64,000 nt of DNA, taken from the NCBI GenBank assembly GCA_947247005.1, contig OX365959.1, positions 39,283,097-39,347,096 of the forward strand, written 5' to 3'. The translations under genes were made by a program, and so were the position numbers. A model generated the notes under the pieces. It was not told the origin of the DNA. It was given only the letters and a program-made list of their open reading frames with translations, and made no database searches. Below are positions 61,356-64,000 of the stretch, piece by piece; the stretch's first letter is position 1, and each line of letters opens with the position of its first letter. This DNA is from Spisula solida. Its lineage: Eukaryota; Mollusca; Bivalvia; Venerida; Mactridae.

Positions 61356-62494
61356 GATATGTTAAAGAGGAATTCCAGAAAATTCAAGATAATCAATCCC
61401 GCCATCTTAGATATTCAGATTGTAAACCAAAGTCAGAATTTGCCCGAAATTAATTGGACTATTCAGACCCAAAGCTCTGGAAAACCTTACCAGAAGAATT
61501 ACGAACAGTAGAATGTGACTGTAGACCCCTCATGATTGACATACGGTTAAGGCACTAAAACCAGCCTTTATCTTCCTAGCTGGACAATTCTCAGTAAATT
61601 GCTTAATGCAGTCACCGATGTCATATAGGGCACCCAATAGCCTGGAGTATCGCCTTCCAAACCCCTATTAGACACTTAACCAAATACAATTATAGCTATA
61701 CTACGCCTTAATTAATGAGTTTTCACAGCAACTTGTTAAAGCAATACCAGACCCTATCGGAACTCACCACCACCGATTACAGCCTTAATATACTTAGTAC
61801 ATCTAGAAACGCAACGTTTTATCCCCGATTTTTACTTGGATTGTATGTACGATAGAATCACAAAAAGCATAATTTCCGCTTGCACCGTTTACGCATGATA
61901 AATGTTGGTATAAATTGCATTGAACCTTTTGTAAAGTTTGTTAATAAAACAAAAATCGCAAAAATAAAGATGGCATTGTTGTCCGAATATGAGAAAAATC
62001 AGATCAGGCCATTTGGAAGCTTTAGTCAGTGATGCCAAACAGGAGGTTGAACGACGGTTAAATTGTCATGCACCGAACATTTCGCGTCTGGAGACATGCT
62101 ACCAACACAGTGGGACTATTTGCGACAGGACCAGTAACTCCACGTGAACTAGCTCCAGACAAGGTTTAAAACTGCTGCAGACATTGCTAGATAACCTTTT
62201 GACCATCAGCAATAAGTAATCAATCAATATCTGATCGATACATTCCATATTCACTTAAAACGCCGATTTTCAAGAAAAGAAACAGATTTTATAAATTTGT
62301 GTTTCGTTATTTTACAGCCGCACTATACACGCAAACTGTGTTCTGCACCTAAGTATAGCTCATTGTGATAAAATGTTACAGTTGTATTGATAATGGAATA
62401 CAGTAATCATCAAGTAAATGTTTGATTGTCTATCATTAGGTTGAAAACATAATTGACAGTCGACCCAATGTTGCGTTTCTAGATGAATTCAGTA

Positions 62495-63343
62495 CAGTAA
62501 AACCTCGGTAATACGAGCAGCAATTATTCGAGCAACCGGCCTAATTCGAGCAAATTCCAAAGTCCCGGCGAATTTGCACTTTATTGTACATTAATTTATC
62601 CTTCTTACTCGAAAAAAGTAATTACGAGCATCCGGTCTTATTCGAGCGCAGGTGTTGGTTTATTCAACAATTTTCAACGATAATTAGTTACTTTATCTCG
62701 AGGCAATCACCCGTGCAAAATATCACACCTCCGAAAAATGTCATACTTTACGGTCCGAATTTTTCACACATCACGATAATCACATTTTATGACAATAGCG
62801 TAAGCCCTAACACTGAAATTGATTTCCGTATTGTCGATTCGATACATTGAACACGAAGCAGAAGACATTAAATTAAAGAGCGTGATTTAAACAACTCATA
62901 CGTTTCTAAACAAGTTCAATAGGCAACAATTGGGAACTTTAACACATACGAGAACTATAATTATTAAATGCAACATCGAACGTACTGACTCGCACTGACA
63001 TATAATTGTCGTAAGATAAACCGACGTGCATGTAGACTCTTAAATATTTATGCGCCATTCGTTATAAAACTGCAAGTAAAAATCTTTTCATTTTTTTCCT
63101 ATTCAATATTTCATGAAAACCTGCGAATATTGGCTTACGTATAGTACAATATCACGTGCCCGATACTGAATAAGTGAAGTAAATCAAGTCCGCGATTAAA
63201 TCCAATTCCTATCAAACAACCATGAAGAATAAAAACATCGTCGACTTGTAAAGTAGAAAACTAAATGTCAATTAAATGAACACTATGCGCTGATTGGCGA
63301 ATTCATACCGCGGTATGGAACTCTGACGTAACACTACTCTCAA
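62495..63343. mobile_element. Pogo/Tigger-like non-autonomous element, right end lost
   Basis: CAGTAAAACCTCG follows a TA at 62493. The interior matches the element at 25300-26086 in reverse for several hundred bases (gcaccggtcttattcgagcg region, ttatctcgaggcaatcaccc). The opposite terminal repeat is not visible before host homology resumes near 63344. Confidence 0.65.
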
Positions 63344-63574
63344 ATGTATATCAGTTTATAAGATATATGGTGTTCTTGCAACCACTGAGTTCAACTAGAT
63401 CTGAGCTTCAGCCTTTAAGAGATATGCCTTGTCCTGAATCAAGTAAACTGGGTTACAAAACCCAGACACGTTCTGACATCAAAAGGATTTGTCTATATCT
63501 GGACAAACTTTGTAAAAAGATTCAAAGATCAATACTACCAATAGTGGCATAGTGATATTAGTTTATCCCCCAAA

Positions 63575-63975
63575 TTATACTTGTTTAAATATTTCAAACA
63601 TAACTATGATCATGAATACTACTTAGATGTATTATATGTTAGAAAATTTAGAAAAGCATTGGCAACGTTTAGATCTGATACTCATTTTCTTGCCATAGAA
63701 ACTGGACGCCATAACAACATACCTTGACCTGATCGTTTATGTATGATAATTTTTATGTAATAGTCAAGTTCTAGAGGACGAAACATATTTCCTCTTAGTA
63801 TGCCCTGTGTTGGCTGATCTAAGGAGAAGATATCGTCCATGTAAATACTGGAGAACTCCAAATATGCATAAAGTTAATATGTCATTAGCATGTAAATGTG
63901 AGAAAGTTGTAAAATCATTAGCCTGTTTTATTAAGCATGCTTTTTACCTGAGAAAGGCGATTCTTTCTATGTAGT
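63575..63975 (+). mobile_element. LINE remnant: ORF2 C-terminus with Cys/His cluster
   Basis: The plus strand reads YFKHNYDHEYYLDVL, FRSDTHFLAIETGRHNNIP, then a stop and frame change, then LEDETYFLLVCPVLADLRRRY and SLACFIKHAFYLRKAI. It is equivalent to FRISAHKLNIETGRY and EDEIHFSMCC in the 36-kb element but from a different family member. Its stop lies near 63974, close to the window edge. Confidence 0.7.
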
Positions 63976-64000
63976 ATATACCTATATATGCAAACCTTCG

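Larger units (their letters stand above)
60450..61560 (+). mobile_element. LINE remnant (second copy), split by an inserted element
   Basis: This has the same tail as at 2.5-2.8 kb: YKSLNGICPAYV before 60600, then KEEFQKIQDNQSRHLRYSD and YSDPKLWKTLPEELRTVE from 61364. The two halves are separated by the 755-bp element at 60601-61355. Confidence 0.7.
60150..62494 (+). repeat. Long dispersed repeat, copy 2 (with insertions)
   Basis: It is homologous to 2215-3840 but carries the 755-bp element at 60601-61355 and is cut at 62495 by a CAGTAAAACCTCG element. The homology resumes at about 63344-63430 (gtatatggtgttcttgcaacc). Confidence 0.8.

Overview
This window is nuclear DNA of an animal, most likely a marine bivalve mollusc. 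Four things point there: AT-rich intergenic sequence with very sparse coding; spliced genes with GT..AG introns; secreted coiled-coil C1q-domain genes in tandem beside B-box/NHL, C-type lectin and Mab-21 family genes, all families that are greatly expanded in bivalves; and a dense load of short non-coding elements, including the 'TGACCTAGTGACC' repeat I know from mollusc genomes. Nothing bacterial (operons, Shine-Dalgarno sites, CRISPR) is visible.

Genes. (1) 13.2-15.3 kb, minus: a two-B-box/coiled-coil/beta-propeller (TRIM-like) gene with a mutated splice donor and two frameshifts, so probably a pseudogene. (2) 20.3-23.45 kb, minus: a broken C1q-domain gene with a second, truncated copy of its first exon. 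(3) 26.76-32.41 kb, minus: an intact four-exon C1q-domain gene (signal peptide, coiled coil, C1q; 333 residues predicted). (4) 37.89-38.25 kb, minus: a C-type lectin domain exon, complete except for one in-frame TGA. (5) 42.63-48.39 kb, minus: a third C1q-domain gene of the same exon design, whose exon 2 is damaged. (6) 51.21-53.33 kb, minus: an intact 705-codon exon for a Mab-21/cGAS-like nucleotidyltransferase with a C-terminal helical/TPR region.

The three C1q genes share orientation, exon phases (1, 1, 0) and exon sizes (135 and 122 bp in the intact gene). This marks a tandem family under birth-and-death evolution. Every recognisable host gene belongs to a family linked to pattern recognition or innate immunity, so the window reads as a small immune-gene neighbourhood.

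Repeats. LINE remnants lie at 2.5-2.8, 35.96-37.2, 60.45-61.56 and 63.58-63.98 kb. Terminal-inverted-repeat elements lie at 16861-17472, 25300-26086, 30992-31182, 58613-59627 and 60601-61355, with a half-preserved one from 62495. Two copies of a 570-bp palindrome-bearing element lie in opposite orientation at 17.77-18.34 and 28.47-29.04 kb. Minisatellites occur at 9.57-10.22 (82 bp), 40.1-40.56 (19 bp), 44.25-44.81 (37 bp), 45.47-46.69 (23 bp, pyrimidine-rich) and 49.04-49.64 kb (about 70 bp). A diverged direct repeat opens (2.2-4.0 kb) and closes (60.15-62.49 kb) the window. All calls come from reading the sequence by eye; no database search was run.
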